The notes below the pieces were generated by a model that did not search any database, was not told where the DNA came from, and was given only the letters and a program-made list of their open reading frames with translations. The position numbers and the translations under genes were made by a program. A stretch of DNA of 64,000 nt from NCBI RefSeq assembly GCF_045207785.1, contig NZ_CP108777.1, forward strand, positions 744,001 through 808,000, given 5' to 3'. Each line of letters begins with the position of its first letter. Position 1 is the stretch's first letter. Source of the DNA: Embleya sp045207785. GTDB taxonomy: Bacteria > Actinomycetota > Actinomycetes > Streptomycetales > Streptomycetaceae. This document shows positions 57,369 to 64,000 of the stretch, piece after piece.

Positions 57369-58439
57369 GTGCCTTCGAAGCTCGACGCTCCCCCCGCCAA
57401 CACCGCGGCCACCGCGCCCGACCCGCCCTCGCGACCGGCGAGTTCCGCCCGCCGCGGCACCGCTGTGGCGATCCTGCTCGCCGCGCTCGCCGTCGCCGTG
57501 TTCGCGTCCCTCGCCATCGGCACCAAGAACCTCGCGCTGTCGGACGTGTTCGCGGCCCTGGGCGGAAGCCGTGAGGGCGACGCCGTCGTGGTCCGCGACC
57601 TGCGCGTCCCGCGCACCCTCCTGGGCCTGCTCGTCGGTCTCGCCCTCGGCGTCGCCGGCGCGGTCGCCCAGGACATCACCCGCAACCCGCTCGGCGACCC
57701 GGGGCTGATCGGCGTCAGCGCCGGCGGCGCGTTCGGCGTCGCCGCGAGCATCGGCCTCCTCGGCCTGACCAGCCCCTACGAGTACGTGTGGTTCGCGTTC
57801 CTCGGCGGCGCCCTCGCCGGCCTGGTGGCCTATCTGGTCGGCGGAACCGGCTACGGCGGGGCGACACCCGCCAAACTCGCCCTCGCCGGCGCCGCGGTCA
57901 CCGCCCTCCTCGAGGCCTTCACCAGCGCGCTCGTACTGCTCGACGTGCGCACGCTCGACCAATACCGCTTCTGGGCGGTCGGCTCGCTCGCCGGACGCGA
58001 CACCGACCTCGGCATGCGGCTGCTGCCGTTCGTGGCCGTCGGCCTGGTCCTCGCGCTCGCCCTCGGCGGACGCCTCAACGCCCTCGCGCTGGGCGACGAC
58101 CTGGCGAGCACGCTCGGCACCCGGGTCAAGACCACCCGGATCCTCGGCGCCGTCGCGGTCATCCTCCTCACCGGCTCGGCCGTCGCCGCCGCCGGACCGA
58201 TCACCTTCGTGGGCCTGGTCGTTCCGCACATCGTGCGCGCGTTCACCGGCCCCGACGCGCGCTGGCTCATCCCCTGCTCCGGGCTCGCCGGCGCGACGCT
58301 GACCCTCGGCTCCGACGTCGTCGGCCGCGTGGTCGCCCGTCCCGGCGAACTCGAGGTCGGCGTGGTCACCGCGGTCCTCGGCGCGCCGTTCCTCATCGCG
58401 CTCGTCAAGCGCGGCAAGCTCAAGGAGCACTCCCGATGA
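57369..58439 (+). CDS. Ferric-siderophore ABC permease, FecCD family
   Basis: The product has 356 residues from the GTG at 57369. The start is set by the iron box just upstream and the lack of sensible sequence before it. About nine or ten membrane segments are visible, with FecCD hallmarks VVVRDLRVPRTLLGLLVGLA, GAVAQDITRNPLGDPGLIGV, SAGGAFG and, near the end, PITFVGLVVPHIVRAFTGPD, the segment that contacts the ATPase. It is one half of the membrane channel. Its stop overlaps the next start (ATGA). Confidence 0.92.
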   Translation: MPSKLDAPPANTAATAPDPPSRPASSARRGTAVAILLAALAVAVFASLAIGTKNLALSDVFAALGGSREGDAVVVRDLRVPRTLLGLLVGLALGVAGAVAQDITRNPLGDPGLIGVSAGGAFGVAASIGLLGLTSPYEYVWFAFLGGALAGLVAYLVGGTGYGGATPAKLALAGAAVTALLEAFTSALVLLDVRTLDQYRFWAVGSLAGRDTDLGMRLLPFVAVGLVLALALGGRLNALALGDDLASTLGTRVKTTRILGAVAVILLTGSAVAAAGPITFVGLVVPHIVRAFTGPDARWLIPCSGLAGATLTLGSDVVGRVVARPGELEVGVVTAVLGAPFLIALVKRGKLKEHSR

Positions 58440-59482
58440 GAGCCGAGCTCGGACCCGTCGGCATCGTCGTCCGCCCCCGCGTCGCCGTCGCCGTACTGAC
58501 CCTGAGCGCCCTCGCCTTCTGCGGACTCGTCGCCTCGGTGTCCATCGGCACCTTCCACATCCCCCTCGGCGACGTCCTGGGCTCGCTGTTCGGCGTCGGC
58601 ACCGGCGACGCCGACCTCATCGTGCGCGAACTGCGGCTGCCGCGCGCGCTCACCGCGCTGCTCGTCGGCCTCGCGTTCGGCCTGTCCGGCGCCGTCTTCC
58701 AAGCCGTCACCCGCAACCCGCTCGCCGGCCCCGACCTCATCGGCATCTCCGCCGGCGCCAGTGCCGGCGCGGTCGGCGTCATCCTGCTCGGCGGCGTCAC
58801 CGCGGCCGGCGCCGGCTCGTTCGGCGCGGTCCCCTTCGGGGCACTCGCCGGCGCGCTGCTCACCGCGATCCTCATCTACACGATGGCGTTCCGCGGCGGC
58901 ACCATCACCGGCTACCGCTTCGTCCTCGTCGGCCTCGCCGCACACGGCGCCCTGATGGCGATCACCCGCTGGATGCTCGCCCGCGCCGACATCGACCAGG
59001 CGGCGAGCGCGATGGTCTGGCTCACGGGCAGCCTCAACGGACGCGGCTACGAGCACGTGCGCTGGGTCGGCCTCGCGCTGCTGCTGCTCGTCCCGCCCAC
59101 CCTGGCGATGGCCCGCTCCTACCAACTCCTGCAGTTCGACGACGACACCGCGCTCAGCCTGGGCATGCCCCTGCGCCGGGCCCGCATCGCCCTGCTCGTG
59201 CTGGCCACCTGCCTGGCCGCGGTGGCCACCGCCGCCGCCGGGCCGGTCGCGTTCGTCGCGCTCGGCGCCCCCCAGATCGCCCGCCGACTCGCCGGCACCG
59301 CCGGCATCCCCCTGGTGACCAGCGGCCTCGTCGGCGCGGCCATGCTGCTCGCCGCCGACCTCGCCGCCCGGCTCGCCTTCTCGCCGACCGAACTGCCCGT
59401 AGGCGTCGTCACCGGCGCGGTCGGCGCCCCGTACCTGATGTGGCTGCTCGCCCGGTCGAACCGGGCCGGAAAGGGAGGCTGA
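58436..59482 (+). CDS. Ferric-siderophore ABC permease, FecCD family
   Basis: The product has 348 residues. The ATG overlaps the previous stop by 4 nt. Hallmarks are LIVRELRLPRALTALLVGLA, GAVFQAVTRNPLAGPDLIGI, SAGASAGAVG and PVAFVALGAPQIARRLAGTA, where the usual VPHxxR is APQIAR. It forms the heterodimeric channel with the preceding permease. The ATPase gene starts 1 nt after its stop. Confidence 0.92.
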   Translation: MRAELGPVGIVVRPRVAVAVLTLSALAFCGLVASVSIGTFHIPLGDVLGSLFGVGTGDADLIVRELRLPRALTALLVGLAFGLSGAVFQAVTRNPLAGPDLIGISAGASAGAVGVILLGGVTAAGAGSFGAVPFGALAGALLTAILIYTMAFRGGTITGYRFVLVGLAAHGALMAITRWMLARADIDQAASAMVWLTGSLNGRGYEHVRWVGLALLLLVPPTLAMARSYQLLQFDDDTALSLGMPLRRARIALLVLATCLAAVATAAAGPVAFVALGAPQIARRLAGTAGIPLVTSGLVGAAMLLAADLAARLAFSPTELPVGVVTGAVGAPYLMWLLARSNRAGKGG

Positions 59483-59483
59483 C

Positions 59484-60317
59484 GTGACCACCACGTCCGA
59501 CGCACGCGCGCCACAGGCACTGGAGGGCCGCGGCCTGCGCCTGGGCTACCGCGACCGCGTCGTCGCCGACGGCCTGGACCTGCACATACCCGCCGGCAAG
59601 GTGACCGCGCTGGTGGGCCCCAACGCGTGCGGCAAATCGACCGCGTTGCGCGCCCTGGCCCGACTGCTCAAGCCCACGGCCGGCGCCGTCCACCTGGACG
59701 GCGAGGACATCGCCACCCTGCCCGGCCGCGAACTCGCGCTGCGCCTGGCCCTGTTGCCGCAGACCCCCACCGCCCCCGAGGGCATCACCGTACGAGACCT
59801 GGTCGCCCGCGGCCGCACGCCGCACCAACGCTGGTGGCGGCAATGGTCGAGCGCGGACGACGCGATCGTCGACGCGGCGCTTTCGGCAACCGGCGTCGCC
59901 GCCCTCGCCGAGCGCTCCATCGACGAACTCTCCGGTGGGCAGCGCCAACGCGTGTGGATCGCGATGGCCCTCGCGCAGGAGACCTCGGTGCTGCTGCTCG
60001 ACGAGCCGACCACCTACCTCGATCTCGCCTACCAGGTCGACGTCCTGGAACTGGTCGCCGAGCTCAATCGCACCGACGGCCGCACCGTCGTGATGGTGCT
60101 GCACGAGCTCAACCACGCCTGCCGCTACGCCGACCACCTCGTGGCCATGCGCGACGGCCGGGTGGTCGCAGAGGGAGCACCGGCCGACATCGTCACGCCC
60201 GAACTCGTGCACGACGTCTTCGGACTGCGAACCGCGGTGATCGAATGCCCGGTCGGCGGCGGGCCGCTGGTGGTCCCGCTCGGCGGCCGCCGAGAGGCGA
60301 ACACCCAGAACCGCTGA
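59484..60317 (+). CDS. Ferric-siderophore ABC transporter ATP-binding protein
   Basis: The product has 277 residues from a GTG at 59484. All ATPase motifs are present: Walker A GPNACGKSTALR, Q-loop LLPQTP, signature LSGGQRQRVWIAMAL, Walker B VLLLDEPTTYLDLAYQ and the switch VLHELNHACRYADH. The short linker and sequence place it with FecE/FepC-type ATPases. It powers the importer together with the two permeases and the divergent binding protein. Which siderophore is carried is unknown; no biosynthesis genes lie in the window. Confidence 0.94.
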   Translation: MTTTSDARAPQALEGRGLRLGYRDRVVADGLDLHIPAGKVTALVGPNACGKSTALRALARLLKPTAGAVHLDGEDIATLPGRELALRLALLPQTPTAPEGITVRDLVARGRTPHQRWWRQWSSADDAIVDAALSATGVAALAERSIDELSGGQRQRVWIAMALAQETSVLLLDEPTTYLDLAYQVDVLELVAELNRTDGRTVVMVLHELNHACRYADHLVAMRDGRVVAEGAPADIVTPELVHDVFGLRTAVIECPVGGGPLVVPLGGRREANTQNR

Positions 60318-60368
60318 CCCGGCGGGAGGCGGCGCGCGCCGCGTGGGGCAACTCACTAGGCTGCACGG

Positions 60369-61022
60369 ATGCGTTCACTGCTCGACGACTACGGCGACCT
60401 CCCCGCCGTGTCCGCGTTTCTCGACGCACTCGACAAGGTCATGAACAGCAACTCGTTCCTGCTCACGGTGCGCACCGACGAACCCGTCGGCGATCCGTGC
60501 GCGGTCCTGAGCGCCTTCGTCCACGACGACCTGTTCCGCGACATGCTGGTCACCGCCGATCAGCGGCGCGACTGGTGGAACCTGTCCGATTGGCCCGGCG
60601 ACGAGCCCGTGCTCGACCCGGTCGCGCGCGCGGGCGCCCGGCTCGCCGTCGAGCCCCTCGACGCGGCCGGGCTCGCCCCCCGGTTGCGGTGCATGCTGAC
60701 CGAGGCGTACAGCCCGTACGGCCGGTTTCGGGATCCTGCCGACGCCGACGAACTCGTCGCCGCGTTCCTGCGCGCGCTGCTTGGCGAACACGCCGGAGAA
60801 CACACTCCGGGACCCATTGTGGAACCGGCCGTGGAACCCGCCGACGAGCACGCCGGATGGACGTTCGTCACGATCCGACCGGACTTCCTGTACAGCTCCG
60901 AGTACTTCACCGACACGAATCCCGAGCCGCTCCACTACTTCGACGGCGGCGCGGGCGACACCGCGACGGCGTTCCTCCGCGGTCGCGTGTGCCACCTGCT
61001 CCTGACCAACGGCTGCCCCTGA
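60369..61022 (+). CDS. Hypothetical protein
   Basis: The product has 217 residues and is acidic. No ribosome binding site precedes the ATG; TAGGCT ends 6 nt before it, so the gene may be leaderless. The sequence is protein-like throughout: LLDDYGDLPAVSAFLDALDK, VMNSNSFLLTVRTDEPVGDP, DWWNLSDWPGDEPVLDPVAR, and a C-terminal FVTIRPDFLYSSEYFTDTNP. A short internal repeat (GEHAGEH, VEPAVEPADEH) lies at about 140-160. No family is recognised and there is no signal or membrane segment. It lies between the iron importer and the lanthipeptide gene, but no link is shown. Confidence 0.6.
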   Translation: MRSLLDDYGDLPAVSAFLDALDKVMNSNSFLLTVRTDEPVGDPCAVLSAFVHDDLFRDMLVTADQRRDWWNLSDWPGDEPVLDPVARAGARLAVEPLDAAGLAPRLRCMLTEAYSPYGRFRDPADADELVAAFLRALLGEHAGEHTPGPIVEPAVEPADEHAGWTFVTIRPDFLYSSEYFTDTNPEPLHYFDGGAGDTATAFLRGRVCHLLLTNGCP

Positions 61023-61180
61023 CCCGACCGCCGACGCGCGAGGGGGAAGGGAACGAGTACTACGAGGGCTGACCGGTCCGCCCCGGCGCGCCGCGTTCCC
61101 CACCGGGCCTTCCGCCGGTCGTCGCGCCGGGCATCGCCCTTGCGACGTCCGCCGGTCGACGTCACCGGCGGCGGCCGCGG

Positions 61181-61196
61181 GGAACCTTCGGGTTCC
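61181..61196 (-). terminator. Tetraloop hairpin terminator after the lanthipeptide gene
   Basis: GGAACC (61181-61186) and GGTTCC (61191-61196) form a perfect 6-bp stem. On the minus-strand RNA the loop is CGAA, a stable GNRA-like/C(GA)A tetraloop closed by C-G. It starts at the very next base after the TGA, suggesting a short monocistronic transcript. Confidence 0.65.
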
Positions 61197-61403
61197 TCAG
61201 CAGCACATGCGGGTGCGGGAGACCGAGCACACGGTGCCGCAGGTCTGGGCGGCGACGTCGATCTCGGTCAGTCCCCGCTCGGTCGCCGACCCGCCGATGT
61301 AGAGGGAGCCGGCCGGGTTTTCCATGCCCCGGGGTGATGCGGCGCCCGCGCGCCAGGCGTCGACGATCTCGTCGACGGGGATGCTGTTCGATGTCGTACG
61401 CAT
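61197..61403 (-). CDS. Class II (mersacidin-type) lanthipeptide precursor
   Basis: The product has 68 residues; GAGAGGTG lies 5 nt before the ATG at 61403. The leader carries the mersacidin/lichenicidin-family pattern: VDEIVDAWR (residues 10-18) and MENPAG (27-32), then a double-glycine site YIGG (G37-G38). Cleavage there gives a 30-residue core ending TCGTVCSVSRTRMCC, with four cysteines (55, 59, 67, 68) and eight Ser/Thr as possible lanthionine partners. VCSVS resembles the CTLT part of the mersacidin lipid-II ring, but the usual glutamate is absent. No LanM synthetase, protease-transporter or immunity gene lies in the window. The gene ends at a terminator. Modification is inferred, not shown. 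Confidence 0.7.
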   Translation of the reverse strand: MRTTSNSIPVDEIVDAWRAGAASPRGMENPAGSLYIGGSATERGLTEIDVAAQTCGTVCSVSRTRMCC

Positions 61404-61599
61404 GGCGACACCTCTCGTCTTCCCTGAATGCTCGGATCCCTCGATGCGGGGACCCGGTCGTGCATGGGCGGGGCTCGGGCTCCGGTCCGGAGCGCAAAGG
61501 TGCGGAACCCACACCGTATCGCCGCGGCACAGCGGAAAACACCCCCGGAGAACGTGCGTTGCGTGAGTGTTCGTCACAACGCCCACCTCGCCCCGGCCA

Positions 61600-62009
61600 A
61601 TATCTCGGCGATCGATTGCAGGGCCCGGTCCCGGTGAAACGAGCTGTCGATCGTGACTGGCCAGGGGCGGGGGCTTGGCCAGGTGCAGGGCGAAGAGCGC
61701 GCGGGTCCCTCGGCCGGGAACACCACGCGGCCGGTGAGGAGGTGGAAGTTCCAACACGAGGAACGGCCGGCCCAGGAGTTCCCCGACGTCGTAGACGGCG
61801 GCGATGCCGTCGTGGACAACCTTCGCCATGACCCGGCCCTCGCGGTGAAACCGGGCCAGGGCCTGCGCGTGCCCCGGTCCGCCTTCCAGTACGTCGACCC
61901 GCAGCACCTTCACCGCCACGGTCCTGCCCAGGCGCAGGTCCCGCGCTCGCCACACCTCGCCCATCCCGCCGCGGCCCAGCAACTGTTCCAGGTTGTACCG
62001 CCCCGCCAT
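61600..62009 (-). pseudogene. Remnant of a Hanks-type Ser/Thr protein kinase
   Basis: ATG at 62009 follows GGGAG. The N-lobe is intact: the glycine-rich loop LLGRGGMGEVWRARDLRLGR, the ATP-anchoring Lys in VAVKVLRVD, ALARFHREGRVMAKVVHDGI and VYDVGELLGRPFLVLE. After about residue 85 the frame shifts; a neighbouring frame continues for a short time (LLTGRVVFPAEGPA, later FHRD at about 61630) and then decays. The catalytic HRD loop, DFG and activation segment are missing or scrambled, so no active kinase is made. It lies upstream of the lanthipeptide gene on the same strand. Confidence 0.7.
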
Positions 62010-62412
62010 CTCGGTCTGCTCCCGCATCAGCCGGCCCTCTCTGCCGCGTCCGATGGCCCAGAAGGGAACAATCCCACGGCGGTCGACCGAGGAAGTCCGT
62101 AATGACCAACCCGGCCACGATCCGAAGCGCCCGGTCCGGCCCCGGATCGTTCGCCGCGCTCGACGTTGTCGTTGGGGGAACTGCCCCGCGAACCCGGTCG
62201 TTTCACCGACGACGCCACCCCCCTGCGATCGTCACACTGGGTACCGCTTGGATGCGGAAGTGTGTTTCGGTGCGTGCCACGCGCCGGGACGGGCGATCAT
62301 GGGCGCATCGCGGGTGTGGGACGTCCTCGCCCGCCGGAAGGGCAACGCGTACTCGGTCGACGGGATCGCCTCGCCCTTCCAGTTCCCTCCGGCCACGAGA
62401 AGGAGTCGCCGA
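62010..62412. other. 403-bp intergenic stretch
   Basis: It separates the kinase remnant (minus) from the H1-like gene (plus). No gene, repeat or RNA is recognised; the promoter of the downstream gene should be here. Confidence 0.4.
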
Positions 62413-63156
62413 ATGGTTGCGTCATCGATGACGGAACTACGTTTGTCATTGGAAGAGGAGGCCCAAGTACTCGCCGAGCGGCGGGATCTGCTACAGGAGG
62501 AACTGGCCGAGGTCGAGCGGCAATTGGAGGCCCGCCGCAATGCGGTGGAACACCTCGCGCTGATCCGCCCGCTCGTGCCGCTGCCTCGACCGGAAGCGGA
62601 ACCCGTCGCGCCGGTCGAGGATGTCGCGCCGGTCGAACCGGCAGCGGAGGCCGAACCCGTCGCGGAGACCGAAACCGTCGCGGAGATCGAGCCGGTCGCG
62701 GAGGTCGAACCCGCCCCGGCGGTGGAGACCACTGCGGCCACCACCCGGCCCGCCCGTAAGAAGCGTCAGCCGAAGCCGGCGTCCGGAGAACAGGAGGGGA
62801 TAGCAGCCACCCCCGCCCGTAAGACCCCTGCGGCCAAGAAGCCCGCGAAGAAGACCGCGCGCGCGAAGGCGAGCCGAGTCGCCAAGGCGGCGGCCGAACC
62901 GGTACCCATGCCGGCGCCCGAGCCGGTTGCCGAATCGGCACCCGAGCGTCCGGTCCGGACCCACCTGCGGGACGAGATCGCCGCGCTCCTGGAGGCGACC
63001 GGCGAGCCCATGAACGTCCGGCAACTCACCGAGGCCCTGGGTGAGATCGCGACGAAGAGCCGGATGGAAAGCGTGCGTACCTCCACCGAGGGTCTGGTCA
63101 AGGCCGGACGCGCGACCAAGACGGGACGTGGCCTCTTCACCGGCCCCACCGCCTGA
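62413..63156 (+). CDS. Nucleoid-associated-like protein with histone-H1-type linker
   Basis: The product has 247 residues; AAGGAG lies 7 nt before the ATG at 62413. Three parts are visible. The N-terminus is a coiled coil (LSLEEEAQVLAERRDLLQEE, LAEVERQLEARRNAVEHLAL). The middle has acidic repeats of the form EPVAE/ETVAEIE (about 60-105), then a lysine/alanine tail like the H1/HupB C-terminus (ARKTPAAKKPAKKTARAKAS, about 135-160). The C-terminus is a small winged helix (HLRDEIAALLEATGEPMNVR, RMESVRTSTEGLVKAGRATK). It probably binds DNA nonspecifically through the basic stretch and specifically, or to partners, through the wing. No named family is certain. Confidence 0.7.
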   Translation: MVASSMTELRLSLEEEAQVLAERRDLLQEELAEVERQLEARRNAVEHLALIRPLVPLPRPEAEPVAPVEDVAPVEPAAEAEPVAETETVAEIEPVAEVEPAPAVETTAATTRPARKKRQPKPASGEQEGIAATPARKTPAAKKPAKKTARAKASRVAKAAAEPVPMPAPEPVAESAPERPVRTHLRDEIAALLEATGEPMNVRQLTEALGEIATKSRMESVRTSTEGLVKAGRATKTGRGLFTGPTA

Positions 63157-63351
63157 ACCGACTCCGGGAGCACCCGGTTTCGCGGACGACCGCCGGCTCG
63201 ACATCAGGCCCGATGACCGTTCGGGCCTTGCCGCAGTCGGCGGCGTCCGTCACCGCGACGACCGTGGGCGCGAGGTGGGCGCAAGGTGGGCACGAGGTGA
63301 GCGGCGTCCGTACGGCCCTGCGTATATCACGGCCCGACCGGGACGATCACC

Positions 63352-63960
63352 ATGTCCGTCGAGCCCATAAAGGGGTGGACAGCCCTCCGGCGGTGGGCGA
63401 ACATCTCCGCGATGCATAACGAACCTCTCTCCATCCCCAAACGTGTCCGCTTCGTCGAGCTCAGCGCAAAGGCGCTGCGGGCGCTTGCCGACGGTGACCT
63501 CGCCGGCGGCAGCGCCGAGGCCGGGGTCGCCCTGGACGAACACTTCGTCTGCGACCGGGCCCGCTGGATCTTCGGCTATCGCGCTGACCAGCTCGCCAAG
63601 GACCCGTCCCTCGCGCCCTGGATCACACGGGCCGCGGTGTCCGAGCCGGACGGGGCCGTCGTCGGCGACGCCGGGTTCCACGGCCCGCCGGACGAGGCCG
63701 GCGTGGTCGAGGTCGGCTACACCGTCGTGCCCGGGTACCGCCGCCAGGGCTATGCCCGCGCCATGCTGACGGCGCTGCTCGTCAGGGCCGCCGCCGAACC
63801 CGGTGTCAGGACGGTGCGGGCCACTATCGGATCCGACAACAACGCCTCCCTGGCCACCATCGCGGGCTTCGGTTTCACGCGCGTCGGCGAGAAGGGGAAC
63901 GAGCGCGACGGGTTCGCGATCGTCTTCGAGGTCCCGGCAGACGCGATTCAGGCCGAGTAG
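63352..63960 (+). CDS. GNAT-family N-acetyltransferase (RimJ/RimL-like)
   Basis: The product has 202 residues from the ATG at 63352, or 182 from the ATG at 63412; neither has a good ribosome binding site. The fold is of the RimJ/RimL group: RFVELSAKALRALADGDLAG, EVGYTVVPGYRRQGYARAML (acetyl-CoA loop) and ATIGSDNNASLATIAGFGFT followed by RVGEKGNERDGFAIVFEV. It acetylates a protein N-terminus or a small amine; the substrate is unknown. The last 40 bp of the window give no clear further gene. Confidence 0.83.
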   Translation: MSVEPIKGWTALRRWANISAMHNEPLSIPKRVRFVELSAKALRALADGDLAGGSAEAGVALDEHFVCDRARWIFGYRADQLAKDPSLAPWITRAAVSEPDGAVVGDAGFHGPPDEAGVVEVGYTVVPGYRRQGYARAMLTALLVRAAAEPGVRTVRATIGSDNNASLATIAGFGFTRVGEKGNERDGFAIVFEVPADAIQAE

Positions 63961-64000
63961 CTCCACGGCCTCGGCGGACATGGTGAGGGCATCGCCGAGG

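Noticed and set aside
61600..62009. Kinase-like sequence next to the lanthipeptide gene as part of a class III/IV (LanKC/LanL) synthetase
   Set aside because: The fragment is a standard PknB-type N-lobe at a protein N-terminus without lyase or cyclase domains, and the precursor leader is of the class II type.
63961..64000. Start or end of another gene at the right edge
   Set aside because: Forty bases are too few to decide strand or frame; nothing recognisable is encoded.

Overview
The window is about 72% G+C with strongly GC-biased third codon positions, Shine-Dalgarno sites of the GGAGG type mixed with apparently leaderless starts, and gene families typical of large actinomycete genomes: gylR/glpF/glpK/glpD, DUF5997, DUF1876, DUF574-type methyltransferases, a rifampin monooxygenase, many GNATs and secreted proteases. 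I read it as an accessory, arm-like part of a streptomycete-type chromosome (Streptomyces or a close relative). No rRNA, tRNA, CRISPR array, complete transposon or replication origin was recognised.

Layout. 0-5 kb: a glycine/inosamine amidinotransferase entering from the left edge, a frameshifted large hypothetical gene, a secreted serine hydrolase and a methyltransferase stub. 5-8 kb: two small minus-strand genes, an 8-bp tandem array, and a rifampin monooxygenase gene (rox) preceded by a short leader ORF and an RNA hairpin. 8-13.4 kb: the glycerol catabolic locus, with gylR-glpD on the minus strand divergent from glpF-glpK and a shared motif that is a good candidate GylR operator. 13.5-18 kb: a secreted subtilisin, a TetR-FAD dehydrogenase operon behind a multi-repeat operator, and a LysE exporter. 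18-31 kb: scattered single genes (GNATs, a membrane-anchored Mrr-like nuclease, cupin, amidase, metallo-beta-lactamase-fold hydrolase, SMI1/KNR4 protein, a LysR-like effector domain with DUF5997, an M1 peptidase) with several gene remnants between 20.0 and 20.7 kb. 31-38 kb: a lipoprotein, an unknown protein, and a compact second dnaK-grpE-acyP set without dnaJ or hspR, followed by decayed ornithine cyclodeaminase and GNAT pieces. 38.6-40 kb: a deletion scar where a subtilase and an NmrA/epimerase gene, facing each other, have both lost their 3' ends. 40-51.8 kb: ArsR-MFS, an APC permease with a Tat-type flavin amine oxidase, a complete arsenic island (GNAT, ACR3, ArsR, ArsC), MarR-MFS, and a methyltransferase. 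52-55.7 kb: a 1157-residue secreted protein joining an M4 metalloprotease to an M28 aminopeptidase. 56-60.3 kb: an iron-siderophore ABC importer with two iron boxes. 60-64 kb: a hypothetical gene, an orphan mersacidin-type (class II) lanthipeptide precursor with its own terminator, a protein kinase remnant, a histone-H1-like DNA-binding protein and a GNAT.

The genes mostly form small autonomous modules: glycerol use, metal and arsenic resistance, drug efflux and inactivation, iron uptake, and extracellular proteolysis. The clearest candidates for undescribed biology are the orphan lanthipeptide precursor at 61.2-61.4 kb, the M4-M28 protease fusion, the rox leader ORF and hairpin, the operator arrays, and the dnaJ-less chaperone operon. 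At least eight truncated or frameshifted genes show that the region has been repeatedly rearranged.
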